A stretch of DNA of 64,000 nucleotides from the NCBI RefSeq assembly GCF_009903685.1, contig NZ_JAAABI010000001.1, forward strand, positions 682,001-746,000, written 5' to 3'. The translations under genes were made by a program, and so were the position numbers. Under the pieces are notes generated by a model. The model did not search any database, was not told where the DNA came from, and saw only the letters and a program-made list of their open reading frames with translations. This DNA is from Flagellimonas ochracea (GTDB taxonomy: Bacteria; Bacteroidota; Bacteroidia; Flavobacteriales; Flavobacteriaceae). Shown piece after piece: positions 52,728-61,684 of this stretch (position 1 is its first letter; each line of letters begins with the position of its first letter).

Positions 52728-54190
52728 CGATAAATCAGTGCGTTTCCAAAGTTCTGCCCATTGATAGGTTTTGATAAATCGAGTAAGAATCCATTGATAA
52801 CGGCATGTGTGATTTCACCTTCTTTTCGTAAAAAGAAAGTCGCATTGACCCCCGGCTGGAGCTTGAACTTGGATTTATTGAAAGATTCTGAAACCAAATT
52901 CCTTGGCTCTTCGACGTAAGGGGCGGAAGGCAAAAAATCATACCTATAATAGGCATAGCCCATTTTTAGAAAATCCTTGGATTTTTCCCAATCTTGCCCG
53001 GTATTTACCCTACTTTTTTCTGGATATACTTTTGGCGCCACAATCTCATAGCCTGAAGCATCAAAGGTTTCATAGCCATAGTAGGTTGACAGGTCGCCTT
53101 GATCCACAATAACACCTTTATTGTAGAAGTCCTCATGCCCATCATTATCAATTTCTTGTCTGTGAATGCCTAAATCCAAAATGTAGTCTTTTCCAAGCAG
53201 TTCATAGGTGGCATTTTCAATTTTAAGGTCGAACAGCTTACGGTCATTGCGGGGTATTTTTTCATAGTCCTCAACAGGAATGTTTTTATAATCCCCATTG
53301 GCAATGGTATGTAATGCAGAAAGAATGGACACGTAGTTCAATTTTCGTATTTCTTGCTTTTCCAAATCATTGGCATAACCACCAGACTCTATCAAAATAA
53401 GACTTGTGCCCCACTTGGCAATATTATCACCAAAGGCCCGGGGTTCAAAATCATCACTATACCGCCCCACTTGTCCTGGAGCATATTTTTGGATGATATT
53501 GTTCATGTAAACAATTACCTTCATGGCATTGGCCCGGATATCATTGATGTCTTTTTCGTAGTTATAGGCCGTGGCCAGGTAGGAGATGGTAGCTGGTTTA
53601 TCGGTCAATTCTGCATTATAATACGTGCTTTGATCGTGTAGATTGAATCCAAAATCAGCTTCCAGACTATCTCTAAGCCGTTTTAGTGCCCTGCCTTCCG
53701 GGGATTGCAAACGCAAGGCATCCCTGTTGATGTCGATACCCAACGCATTTCTGCGTTCATACACCTCCGCCCCATCAGGATTCAACATGGGCAAAAAATG
53801 TAGTTTGAGCCTTGATAGGATCTCCTCCTTTTCGGATTGGAGCGCTTCAGCATCCAAAAAACGGAGAATATCAAAAATTGCTTGGGTTGCCGTTGGTTCG
53901 TTCCCATGCATTTGGGACCACAAAAAAACATCGATATCCCCTGAACCTATACTGATCAAATGCAAATCCCTCCCCTCAATGGACTCCCCGACCTGCTGCA
54001 CTTCAAATTTGGGATTGCTACGGTAACTCGTAATCAAGGGTTGAAGTTGTTGGTGTTTAATCCTTCTTTTATCAAGTGTTGGCTCTTTAAAATCTTCGTA
54101 GCCTGCATAGAGTTGGTTTGTGAAATCACCTTGAGCGGTCATGGGCATTATGGCCATTAACATCAGTGACGCGAAAAGTCGTTTTATCAT
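52724..54190 (-). CDS. M14-family zinc carboxypeptidase
   Basis: The 488-residue protein has a signal peptide ending MTAQG. The M14 zinc site is H95-x2-E98 in SQMHGNEPTA, with His185 in NLHDQST, the INRDA substrate pair and Glu268 in ILIESGG as the general base. The C-terminal half (about 300-488) is a beta-rich accessory region. It would cleave C-terminal residues or gamma-D-glutamyl peptides of peptidoglycan. It follows a predicted amidase gene by four bases, which makes a murein-related role more likely. Confidence 0.88.
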   Translation of the reverse strand: MIKRLFASLMLMAIMPMTAQGDFTNQLYAGYEDFKEPTLDKRRIKHQQLQPLITSYRSNPKFEVQQVGESIEGRDLHLISIGSGDIDVFLWSQMHGNEPTATQAIFDILRFLDAEALQSEKEEILSRLKLHFLPMLNPDGAEVYERRNALGIDINRDALRLQSPEGRALKRLRDSLEADFGFNLHDQSTYYNAELTDKPATISYLATAYNYEKDINDIRANAMKVIVYMNNIIQKYAPGQVGRYSDDFEPRAFGDNIAKWGTSLILIESGGYANDLEKQEIRKLNYVSILSALHTIANGDYKNIPVEDYEKIPRNDRKLFDLKIENATYELLGKDYILDLGIHRQEIDNDGHEDFYNKGVIVDQGDLSTYYGYETFDASGYEIVAPKVYPEKSRVNTGQDWEKSKDFLKMGYAYYRYDFLPSAPYVEEPRNLVSESFNKSKFKLQPGVNATFFLRKEGEITHAVINGFLLDLSKPINGQNFGNALIYR

Positions 54191-54194
54191 AAGA

Positions 54195-54854
54195 TTATTT
54201 TGTGGGAACAGGTTTAAAATTAAGTCTTTTGGTAGCCTTTCGAACGTTGTTCATGAATTCCATTCCGGGGTCTGTTTTTTCGGTGCGGTACCCATCGTCG
54301 ACTTCCAACCACAGCGAGTGGCCTTCAAACTGGGTGTATTCCTGATGGCCAATAACGTATTCAATAGGATATTTAGAAGCCAATTGTTTTACCAAATAGA
54401 TGTTTGCCTTGAGCTGTTTTTTGGTCAATGGCAATTCTTTGGTCCCACCCACATTCTCAATGCCTATGGCACAATGGTTCAATCCAATGGTGTGCCTTGC
54501 CATAACGGTTTCGGGCATCAATTGATAAATGGTGCCATCTTGGTCCACCAAAAAATGCGCGGAAACATTCAGTCCGCTGACACTTTCTATATCGGGCCGC
54601 CAGTTGGGCAACGTGGGTCTATTGAACGCTTCGAAAGATTTTTTTAGGGAAGGAATGGCCGTCCAGTGCAGAACAATCATACTGGGCGTAATTTCCGGCG
54701 AATCTTGTTCCAAATTGTATCGCTGCGACAAGTATTCTTTGGTAAGTTCCACCCGTTCTTCATTAAACAGAATTGGAATTTGGACAATCTCTTTTTTTGA
54801 AGCACAGGAAACCAGAAGAAAAACTATCATCAAAAGCAGTATGCCGCGCTTCAT
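54195..54854 (-). CDS. N-acetylmuramoyl-L-alanine amidase (Amidase_2) lipoprotein
   Basis: The 219-residue protein has a lipobox LVSC (Cys17) and an AmpD/PGRP-like domain: MIVLHWTA (His63), SAHFLVDQDGTIYQL, NHCAIGIENVG, IGHQEYT and the late metal-ligand stretch RTEKTDPG. It cleaves the amide bond between muramic acid and L-alanine. It overlaps the 3D-domain gene by four bases, so a small peptidoglycan-handling operon is likely. Confidence 0.88.
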   Translation of the reverse strand: MKRGILLLMIVFLLVSCASKKEIVQIPILFNEERVELTKEYLSQRYNLEQDSPEITPSMIVLHWTAIPSLKKSFEAFNRPTLPNWRPDIESVSGLNVSAHFLVDQDGTIYQLMPETVMARHTIGLNHCAIGIENVGGTKELPLTKKQLKANIYLVKQLASKYPIEYVIGHQEYTQFEGHSLWLEVDDGYRTEKTDPGMEFMNNVRKATKRLNFKPVPTK

Positions 54855-55279
54855 TTTGTTTCATTTTTAACAAAGGTAGTATCTCTGGGAATTGCATAAC
54901 AAATAAATAACCGCTTTTTGCCCCATTGCCTGGCCTTTTTCACATCCTCACCCATGTAGATGTCAATGCGGTTCCGCCATCGGTAGTGCATCTTATCCTT
55001 TACATAAAATGTATCGGGGAAGGTATCGATTTTGACCATGGTGTTGTGTGTAAGCCCCATCTTGATCAAATCTCTGGACACCGCAATAGTTTTCATGCCC
55101 GGTTTTAGGGTATCCCCCCAAGCTGCAATAGCAGGACTGATACTGTCCGTTTGCCAAGGCACGGAGTTGTAGGCCGAGGCAATAACCTCATGCCCTATCC
55201 ATTCAAACTTGGAGTTTTCAACCGACTGTGGCTGTGAACAGGAAACCAAAAGGACAATCAAAAGGTATGCTTTTTTCAA
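54851..55279 (-). CDS. 3D-domain (Asp-Asp-Asp) lipoprotein
   Basis: The start is TTG 55279 (MKKAYLLIVLLVSC in the chosen frame), giving 142 residues and a lipobox. The longer ORF from 55390 overlaps the pirin gene and is rejected. The domain has IASAYNSVPWQTD, DTLKPGMKTIAVSRDLI and RIDIYMGEDVKKA, the 3D double-psi barrel type found in lytic transglycosylase MltA and resuscitation proteins. Its position before an amidase suggests a cell-wall lytic or binding role. The catalytic Asp of MltA is not confirmed. Confidence 0.75.
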   Translation of the reverse strand: MKKAYLLIVLLVSCSQPQSVENSKFEWIGHEVIASAYNSVPWQTDSISPAIAAWGDTLKPGMKTIAVSRDLIKMGLTHNTMVKIDTFPDTFYVKDKMHYRWRNRIDIYMGEDVKKARQWGKKRLFICYAIPRDTTFVKNETK

Positions 55280-55326
55280 AAGGACAGTACATAGGTTGGT
55301 TCTATAAAGATACAGATTCCTCAAAA

Positions 55327-56199
55327 TTACCTGGGCAAGGGAACATATGATTTGTCCTGTTCCATCATGGGAAAGGATTTGTTCCGCCAATCATCTTTGG
55401 CCTTTTCAATCCTTTCTTTGCTCGAGGAAACAAAGTTCCAATAAATATGGCGCTCTTCCGGAAGGGGTTCTCCCCCAAAAAGTAGCAAATGCGTATTGGG
55501 CTGTAAGATGATTTTACAGGTATCTTCCACCTTGGACACCAAGATGTTTCCTTTTTCCACAGTTTCGCCGCAGGCTTCAATGGTCCCTTCCACAATGCAA
55601 ATACCAATCTCGCCCTTCAGCCGCTCTTCCACATTTAAGATATAGGAATCCTGATTTTTTATTTCAACCATAAACAATGGGGAATGTACAGGCACAGGTG
55701 ACTTTTTACCATACCCCTCCCCTGCAATCAACGTAAATTTGGCACTTTCATCTTTCCATCGGGGAAGTTGGTCTGCTTTAATATGATGGAATTGCGGTTC
55801 CATTTCCTCTAAATGTTTTGGCAAAGCGACCCAGATTTGATAGCCGTGGGCCGTAAATGTATTTCCATCCCTGAGGTCTTTCGGGGTCCTTTCGGTATGG
55901 GTCACGCCCTTTCCGGAGGTCATCCAGTTGACAGAACCCGGGCGGATGCGTTGGTGGGTGTCCATGCTATCTTCATGAATCAATTCGCCTTCCAACATAT
56001 AGGTCAGAGTGGAAAGCCCAATATGGGGATGCTGGTCCACATCCATGTACTTATCGGGCCCCAACTGGGTCGGTCCCATATGATCAATAAAAATGAAAGG
56101 ACCTATCATCCGCTTCTTCCGAAAGGGAATCAATCGGCCGACTAAAAAATCACCGATATCGCGACTGCGCTCTTCAATAATCAATCCGATGTTGGACAT
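55327..56199 (-). CDS. Pirin-family cupin protein
   Basis: The 290-residue bicupin has the pirin N-terminal pattern: FLVGRLIPF, FIFIDHMGP, then DQHPHIGLSTLTYMLEGELIHEDS with metal-binding His/His/Glu and GSVNWMTSGKGVTHTERTP. The C-terminal cupin has LLLFGGEPLPEERHIYWNFVSS. Some pirins are quercetinases or regulators. The iron-binding His set is present, but its substrate is unknown. It is 47 bases upstream of the 3D gene and may start the operon. Confidence 0.9.
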   Translation of the reverse strand: MSNIGLIIEERSRDIGDFLVGRLIPFRKKRMIGPFIFIDHMGPTQLGPDKYMDVDQHPHIGLSTLTYMLEGELIHEDSMDTHQRIRPGSVNWMTSGKGVTHTERTPKDLRDGNTFTAHGYQIWVALPKHLEEMEPQFHHIKADQLPRWKDESAKFTLIAGEGYGKKSPVPVHSPLFMVEIKNQDSYILNVEERLKGEIGICIVEGTIEACGETVEKGNILVSKVEDTCKIILQPNTHLLLFGGEPLPEERHIYWNFVSSSKERIEKAKDDWRNKSFPMMEQDKSYVPLPR

Positions 56200-56219
56200 G
56201 AGGTATTTCTTTATATTTA
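56192..56219 (+). promoter_or_regulatory. Candidate Bacteroidetes promoter for the serine hydrolase gene
   Basis: TTG at 56192-56194, a 17-base spacer and TATATTTA at 56212-56219 (7 of 8 to TAnnTTTG) give a plausible sigma-ABfr promoter with a 20-base leader to ATG 56248. Confidence 0.4.
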
Positions 56220-56247
56220 GCCCATAATTTACAACAAATCTTAAACC

Positions 56248-57582
56248 ATGAAACTATTTAAACGCATTCTGATCCTACTCGTGGCAGCCGTTGGGGTTTT
56301 GGTATATCTCAATTATCCCAAATTGAACATTATTGCGGGCTACGCTGCCAAAAACATGGCTTCGGGGGTATTTGTTGCTGGTCGTTCCGAAGCATCACTA
56401 TCTCAAAATGACAACAATGTGCCCTTGGTAAAACTGGCAGAAACTGAGATTGATACGAAGCAGGAAATCGCTTCCGCTTCGGTCTACGGACTTTTGGAGC
56501 GCAAGGCTCTATATCGGGAAGGATTGGGAACGGTATTGATTAATGATGATTATGATGAAACCAAAGACATCCCAAAACCCATCCGGAACCAACCCTTGGA
56601 CACGGTGCCTTACCCTTACGGACAAGCCCCGCCGAAGGATACGGTTTTCAGTGGAGTGGATATGGACCAACTGAACAAGGCCATTGGAATTGCATTTGCG
56701 AATCCAGAGACCCAAAAAACACGAACAGTACTTATTCTTTATAAAGGGCATCTTTTGACAGAGCGATATATCGACGGATTTACTCCCAACACGCCCGTTT
56801 TGGGATGGTCCATGACCAAAAGTGTCCTGGCCACCTGTTTTGGAATTTTGGAGCATCAGAAAAAATTGGAAATGGATTGGCCGGCACCCATTGCGGACTG
56901 GAAAGACGACGAGCGCAAGAATATTACTTTGAACCACCTGCTTCGGATGCAAAGCGGCTTGGAATGGGAAGAAGATTACACCAAAATCTCCGATGTGACC
57001 CGCATGCTCTTTTTGGAAAGCGATATGACCCAAGCCCAAAAAAAGAAACCTTTGGTCGCCCAACCAACAGAGATTTGGAATTACTCTTCGGGCACCACCA
57101 ACCTGCTTTCTGGAATTTTAAGACAGCAGTTCCGAAGTCATCAAGAGTATTTGAATTTTCCTTACGCAGCCTTTATCGATAAAATTGGGATGTATTCTAT
57201 GGTTATGGAGGCGGATCTAGTGGGAAATTATGTGGGTTCCTCCTACTCCTGGGCGAGTACTCGCGATTGGGGCCGTTTTGGACAACTCTATTTGAACCGT
57301 GGTAATTGGAACGGAGAACAGCTTTTTGATGCCTCTTGGGTAGATTACATCAGCACACCTACCGAAAACTCCAATGAAAGGTACGGCGCCCATTTTTACC
57401 TCAATGCTGGAGGGCATTATCCCGATGTTCCCAAAGACTTATTTTCCTGCAATGGGTATCAGGGGCAACACATTTTTATTATACCGTCTAAGGACTTGGT
57501 GATAGTACGTACCGGATTGGCCGAAGAACCCGATTTTGATGCAAATGCATTCCTGTCAGCTGTCGTAAAAAGTGTACCGTAA
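56248..57582 (+). CDS. Serine hydrolase of the class C beta-lactamase/penicillin-binding family
   Basis: The 444-residue protein has an uncleaved N-terminal helix (about 5-25), so it is membrane-anchored. Its catalytic motifs are Ser188-Met-Thr-Lys191 (SxxK), Tyr279-Ser-Ser (YxN-like, with Ser in the Asn position) and the CNGYQGQH stretch near residue 405 in place of KTG. Such proteins include esterases and D-amino-acid peptidases as well as beta-lactamases. It may act on a peptide or ester in the periplasm. Confidence 0.82.
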   Translation: MKLFKRILILLVAAVGVLVYLNYPKLNIIAGYAAKNMASGVFVAGRSEASLSQNDNNVPLVKLAETEIDTKQEIASASVYGLLERKALYREGLGTVLINDDYDETKDIPKPIRNQPLDTVPYPYGQAPPKDTVFSGVDMDQLNKAIGIAFANPETQKTRTVLILYKGHLLTERYIDGFTPNTPVLGWSMTKSVLATCFGILEHQKKLEMDWPAPIADWKDDERKNITLNHLLRMQSGLEWEEDYTKISDVTRMLFLESDMTQAQKKKPLVAQPTEIWNYSSGTTNLLSGILRQQFRSHQEYLNFPYAAFIDKIGMYSMVMEADLVGNYVGSSYSWASTRDWGRFGQLYLNRGNWNGEQLFDASWVDYISTPTENSNERYGAHFYLNAGGHYPDVPKDLFSCNGYQGQHIFIIPSKDLVIVRTGLAEEPDFDANAFLSAVVKSVP

Positions 57583-57956
57583 ATCGAGCAGAGCTACTGA
57601 AACTGGCGGTAAACCACAAGAAAAAGGCACTTCACAACAATAATTTCATTTATGGGAAGGTCGGTGGTACATTTACCATGTAATTAATTCGCAAGTAAAT
57701 TTTTTCATTTTCATATAGTGTTCTCGTAAAAGAGTCTTGACCCAAGTGGCAAGGCTCTTTTCAATTTAGGGCTATCCTGAAGAAAGGTGCCGCATCTCTA
57801 CTGCGCTCGATGTGGCAACCAATAGCCAATCCTTGTAATGCTGAGCAGCGCGAAGAATCTGAATCCTTCATTTAAGTATAAATTCTTCAAATGCTTTGCA
57901 CTTTTAGAATGGCAAATTGAACGTTGCTCATTATGAATTGTAAATTGCCAATTGAC
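57583..57956. other. 374-base intergenic region between convergent genes
   Basis: The region contains the terminator at 57728-57761 and degenerate intergenic repeats at 57790-57870: CGCATCTCTACTGCGCTCGA in one orientation and AATGCTGAGCAGCGCGAAGA in the other. No gene is seen. Confidence 0.5.
57728..57765 (+). terminator. Rho-independent terminator downstream of the serine hydrolase gene
   Basis: AAAAGAGTCTTG (57728-57739) pairs with CAAGGCTCTTTT (57750-57761), with one G-T wobble, around a 10-base loop. T-rich sequence follows. It may also work for minus-strand readthrough. Confidence 0.7.
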
Positions 57957-58799
57957 TCACGGAATCCACTTGTTTTTCCCAAAATTGGGCTTGCGCTTTT
58001 CCAAAAAGGCATTTCTGCCCTCTTTGGCCTCGTCGGTCATATAGGCCAACCGTGTGGCTTCGCCCGCAAAGACCTGTTGCCCTACCATACCATCATCCGT
58101 AAGGTTCATGGCGAATTTGAGCATTTTTATGGACGTGGGTGACTTTGCCAAAACCTCTTGCGCCCACTGGTAGGCCGTAGCTTCCAACTCCTCATGAGGG
58201 ACCACCGCATTCACCATCCCCATTTCGTAGGCTTCTTGCGCGGAATAATTCCGGCCCAAAAAGAAAATCTCCCGTGCTTTCTTCTGCCCAACCATTTTGG
58301 CCAAATAAGCCGACCCGTAGCCTCCGTCGAAACTGGTGACATCAGCATCGGTTTGTTTAAAAATGGCATGTTCCTTACTGGCCAAGGTCATATCACAGAC
58401 CACATGAAGGCTATGCCCCCCACCCACGGCCCAACCAGGTACTACGGCAATCACCACTTTGGGCATAAACCGAATCAAGCGTTGCACTTCCAAAATATTC
58501 AATCGATGGTAGCCATCTTCGCCCACATAACCTTTATGGCCCCTGGCTTTTTGGTCGCCACCACTGCAAAACGCCCATTTTCCATCTTTGGCGGAAGGTC
58601 CTTCACCGGATAGCAAAACCACACCAATGGAGGTGTCCTCCTGCGCATCGTAAAAGGCTTTGTAGAGTTCGCTGGTGGTCTTGGGTCGAAAGGCATTGCG
58701 CACGTTGGGCCGGTTGAACGCAATTCGGGCCACACCATCACATTTTTTATAGGTAATGTCTTCAAATTCCATGGCGGTTTGCCAGTTGGGTGATTTCAT
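57957..58799 (-). CDS. menB: 1,4-dihydroxy-2-naphthoyl-CoA synthase MenB
   Basis: Start ATG 58799 (MKSPNWQTAMEFEDITYKK) fits the family N-terminus, giving 280 residues; ATG 58823 would add eight. It is a crotonase-fold enzyme with AFCSGGDQKARG and GWAVGGGHSLHVVCD, and the active-site TDADVTSFDGGYGSAYLAK region that includes the catalytic Asp/Tyr typical of MenB. It closes the second ring of the menaquinone head group. It stands alone; other men genes are not in the window. Confidence 0.94.
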   Translation of the reverse strand: MKSPNWQTAMEFEDITYKKCDGVARIAFNRPNVRNAFRPKTTSELYKAFYDAQEDTSIGVVLLSGEGPSAKDGKWAFCSGGDQKARGHKGYVGEDGYHRLNILEVQRLIRFMPKVVIAVVPGWAVGGGHSLHVVCDMTLASKEHAIFKQTDADVTSFDGGYGSAYLAKMVGQKKAREIFFLGRNYSAQEAYEMGMVNAVVPHEELEATAYQWAQEVLAKSPTSIKMLKFAMNLTDDGMVGQQVFAGEATRLAYMTDEAKEGRNAFLEKRKPNFGKNKWIP

Positions 58800-58846
58800 G
58801 TGTTGCAAATTTGTGAACCACAAAGTAACGGAAATTCCAAATCATC

Positions 58847-59047
58847 GTCATTGCGAGCCGAGCGGAGTGCGTATGAGAAATCTCAAGTCTTTTCCCAAGT
58901 CATTTCGAACCTTGCCCTGAGCCTTGCGAAGGATCCGTGAGAAATCTTATGGGAAATCTTAAAACATTCCTTGGCAGCCCCCTACCTCCACAACATCCAG
59001 ATTTCTCAATCGTCCCGCCCGAAGCCGGGACTCCTATCGAAATGACT
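58847..59047. repeat. Three copies of a dispersed intergenic repeat
   Basis: Copy A (58847-58883) and copy B (58899-58947) run GTCATTKCGA to GAGAAATCT in the same direction. Copy C (58999-59047) is inverted and carries the longer CGTCCCGCCCGAAGCCGGGA interior. Conserved ends with variable interiors look like a Bacteroidetes REP-like family. They fill the region between menB and the alpha/beta hydrolase. Confidence 0.75.
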
Positions 59048-59201
59048 ACGGGTGTTGAAAAAAATGGATAACCGAAAGTCAAGGCCCTTGATTTTGAAAG
59101 AAAATTCAACGAACTTCGTTAGGTTCAGCTAAATAATAATTAAAACGATTTTTAGCTTAATTGTTATCTGCCATTAGAGAAATTAATCGAAAATTGTTTT
59201 G
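59048..59201. other. Rest of the region upstream of the alpha/beta hydrolase
   Basis: AT-rich, with a small perfect palindrome AACGAA-C-TTCGTT near 59108-59120. It may contain the promoter of the next gene; no clear element is seen. Confidence 0.35.
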
Positions 59202-60278
59202 ATGGTTATTAAATGGTTGGTGTATGTTTTAGCATTCCTTTTGGTACTTGCCGTTGCGAGCTTACTTGTCTACAGGAGTTATTTAAAGCATACTACAAAA
59301 ATTAAATCACCCAATGGTATCAGTTCGCTGGAAGAAATAACATTGGGAGAAATAAAACAATGGATTTTCATTAGAGGTGAGGACATCAATAATCCGGTAT
59401 TGGTATTTCTCCACGGTGGCCCTGGTGCTCCATTGTTTGGCATGTCGAGTTCACGCAAACTGGATGCTGTATTAATCAAGCATTTCACTATCGTCCATTG
59501 GGACCAACGCGGAGCAGGTAAATCCTATCACAGAAATATACCGATTAAATCAATGTCTTTTGACAGATTGGTAGAAGACTGCAATGAGTTAATCGATCAC
59601 ATCAGGAAAAGGCTTGATGTAAAAAAAGTGTTTCTGGTAGCGCACTCCGGAGGTTCAATAATAGGAATTAAAACGGCTTATAAATATCCTGAAAAAATAC
59701 ATGCTTATGTAGGTGTGGCGCAAATCATCAACGACTTTGAACAGCAAAGAATTTCATATGAATATATTGTTGAGGAGTCCGCCAAAACCGGAGATACAAA
59801 AAAAATAAATACCATCAAATCGCTGGGGCCACCACCATATGAATCAACGTCCGAAGTCAACAAAAAAGACAACTATGTTTTCAAATATGGGGGAGTACTG
59901 CGTGGCAGCTCTTATAAAATAGGACTTCTGGCACTCAATTTTTTAACTTCCCCGGAATATAGCTTGTCAGAGGGATTTGCAACCATTATGAATAAAGGGT
60001 TTGCATTCACATCCGATGCTATGTGGGATGAAATGAGGAGTATTAATTTGACAGCAGAAATCAAGTCTGTGAAAGTCCCTACATATTTCTTTGAAGGAAA
60101 ATACGATATGGCAACTCCAACAATCCTTGTCAAAAGCTTTTACAATGTTTTAGATGCGGAAAAAGGTAAAAAGCTTATCATTTTTGAGAACTCAGCACAT
60201 CTCCCAATGATGGAAGAAAAAGTGAAATATGAAGAATTCTTAATAAACCATGTTTTAAAAGAGGTCAGGCCAAACTAA
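59202..60278 (+). CDS. Membrane-anchored alpha/beta hydrolase
   Basis: The start ATG 59202 is preferred over the TTG one codon earlier. The 358-residue protein has an N-terminal membrane helix (about 5-25) and then an alpha/beta hydrolase fold: the oxyanion motif FLHGGPGAPL (about 68-77), VHWDQRGAGKS, the nucleophile in AHSGGS and the late His in ENSAHLPM. The HGGPG and WDQRG motifs are shared with prolyl aminopeptidases and related enzymes, but a lipase or esterase role is also possible. Confidence 0.85.
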   Translation: MVIKWLVYVLAFLLVLAVASLLVYRSYLKHTTKIKSPNGISSLEEITLGEIKQWIFIRGEDINNPVLVFLHGGPGAPLFGMSSSRKLDAVLIKHFTIVHWDQRGAGKSYHRNIPIKSMSFDRLVEDCNELIDHIRKRLDVKKVFLVAHSGGSIIGIKTAYKYPEKIHAYVGVAQIINDFEQQRISYEYIVEESAKTGDTKKINTIKSLGPPPYESTSEVNKKDNYVFKYGGVLRGSSYKIGLLALNFLTSPEYSLSEGFATIMNKGFAFTSDAMWDEMRSINLTAEIKSVKVPTYFFEGKYDMATPTILVKSFYNVLDAEKGKKLIIFENSAHLPMMEEKVKYEEFLINHVLKEVRPN

Positions 60279-60318
60279 TTTTCTGACAAAACAAAAAGCA
60301 ATAAAGCAGATAACAAAA

Positions 60319-60347
60319 AGTAAAGCACACTAAAGCGATGCTTTACT
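60319..60347. other. Perfect hairpin in the gap before the metallophosphoesterase
   Basis: AGTAAAGCA (60319-60327) and TGCTTTACT (60339-60347) form a 9-base stem with loop CACTAAAGCGA. No T-run follows, so it may be an operator, a processed RNA end or a weak terminator of the preceding gene. Confidence 0.4.
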
Positions 60348-60445
60348 CAGGGCCGATAACGAAACTTACTTCTCCGCTTCTTAACCCTTAGATTCAAAAA
60401 AAAAATTAGGGGCCTTTCTATTGTTCTTTTTGTTAGCTTTAAATC

Positions 60446-61612
60446 ATGCAAAAAATATTGGTTCTCTTCGCTACCCTTTTGTTGGGTTTTCACTTGTACC
60501 CGCAACACCTGGAAATATCAGGAATTGTCTTTGCCGACACCAATGGCAATGGTATCCATGAGGTTAATGAAAAGGGCATTTCGGGAGTGGTGGTTTCAGA
60601 CCAAGTGGATACCGCTATTACCGATGGCAATGGTTCGTTTACCCTAAGGTCTACCACCGATCTGCCCTATGTTTTTATTGCCAAACCGAATGGATATACG
60701 GGAAACTATTACCTGCCCAAGGCCTCCAAGGTCAGCTTTCCGTTGCAAAAGGACAGGGACCAGACCCATTTCCGGTTTATCCATGCCTCAGATACCCATG
60801 TCGATTCCCTGAATCTTCCCCGTATGAAACGATTTCGGGAAATGGTGGATTCCATTGGGGTGGATTTTGTGATCGTTACCGGCGATCTGATTCGGGATGC
60901 CCTGCGGGTGAACGAGGAAACCGCGAGCAATTACTACCAAATGTATTTGGATGAAATTAGGAAGTTTACCGTGCCAGTATATAGCTCGGTGGGCAATCAT
61001 GAAATTTTTGGGATTGAGCGGGACAAATCCTTGGTGAGCCAGGAACATCCACTTTATGGGAAGAAAATGTACCGACATTTCTTGGGACCCAATTATTATT
61101 CCTTTAATCATGGCGGCGTACATTTTGTGGGCATTGATGGGGTGGATTATCAAAACCTCTATTATTTTGGCGGCGTCGACTCGCTGCAACTCCAGTGGCT
61201 GGAAAAAGACCTAAAATCCCTTTCAAAAGATACGCCCATCGTTACCTTCAATCATATCCCTTTTGTGTCCCCTGGTTTTTCTTTTCAAAATTTTGAAAAC
61301 CATATATTCTATGGTCCACAGCTGCTAAAGCAAGAGGGAAATTTGGAACACAGGCATATTGTGTACAATTTTGAGGAGGTTAAAAAACGGATTGGCGGCC
61401 TGCCCTATCCACTGGCCCTTTCAGGGCATTACCACTCAGCCCAGGAAGGCGAGCTTGTCGGTTCCGGGACACGCTTTGCGCAAACATCGGCCATTACCCG
61501 ACCTGATTCGTTTGAATCCAGTGGCTTTAAGATACGATCGGGCTTTACCCTATATGAAGTCAAGAATGGAGAAATTGTTTCCAGTACATTCGTCGCCTTA
61601 AATTTTCCTTGA
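60446..61612 (+). CDS. Secreted calcineurin-like metallophosphoesterase
   Basis: The 388-residue protein has a signal peptide, then an N-terminal SdrD/prealbumin-like beta domain (about 22-105) with DTNGNGIHEVNEKGI. The phosphoesterase motifs follow: HASDTHVDS, VTGDLIRDA, SVGNHE, TFNHIPFV and LSGHYHSAQ, giving the two-metal site. It hydrolyses a phosphomonoester or phosphodiester outside the cytoplasm. The calcium-loop-like stretch in the first domain is typical of surface or secreted enzymes. Confidence 0.88.
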   Translation: MQKILVLFATLLLGFHLYPQHLEISGIVFADTNGNGIHEVNEKGISGVVVSDQVDTAITDGNGSFTLRSTTDLPYVFIAKPNGYTGNYYLPKASKVSFPLQKDRDQTHFRFIHASDTHVDSLNLPRMKRFREMVDSIGVDFVIVTGDLIRDALRVNEETASNYYQMYLDEIRKFTVPVYSSVGNHEIFGIERDKSLVSQEHPLYGKKMYRHFLGPNYYSFNHGGVHFVGIDGVDYQNLYYFGGVDSLQLQWLEKDLKSLSKDTPIVTFNHIPFVSPGFSFQNFENHIFYGPQLLKQEGNLEHRHIVYNFEEVKKRIGGLPYPLALSGHYHSAQEGELVGSGTRFAQTSAITRPDSFESSGFKIRSGFTLYEVKNGEIVSSTFVALNFP

Positions 61613-61684
61613 CCTTTTGTAGCCTCAAAAAAATGGGCGAACTTAGGTGGAAATCGAAATAGAAAACTATTGATTACTAACCAT

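Noticed and set aside
55280..55390. N-terminal extension of the 3D-domain protein
   Set aside because: It overlaps the pirin gene, and the TTG at 55279 gives a standard lipoprotein signal.
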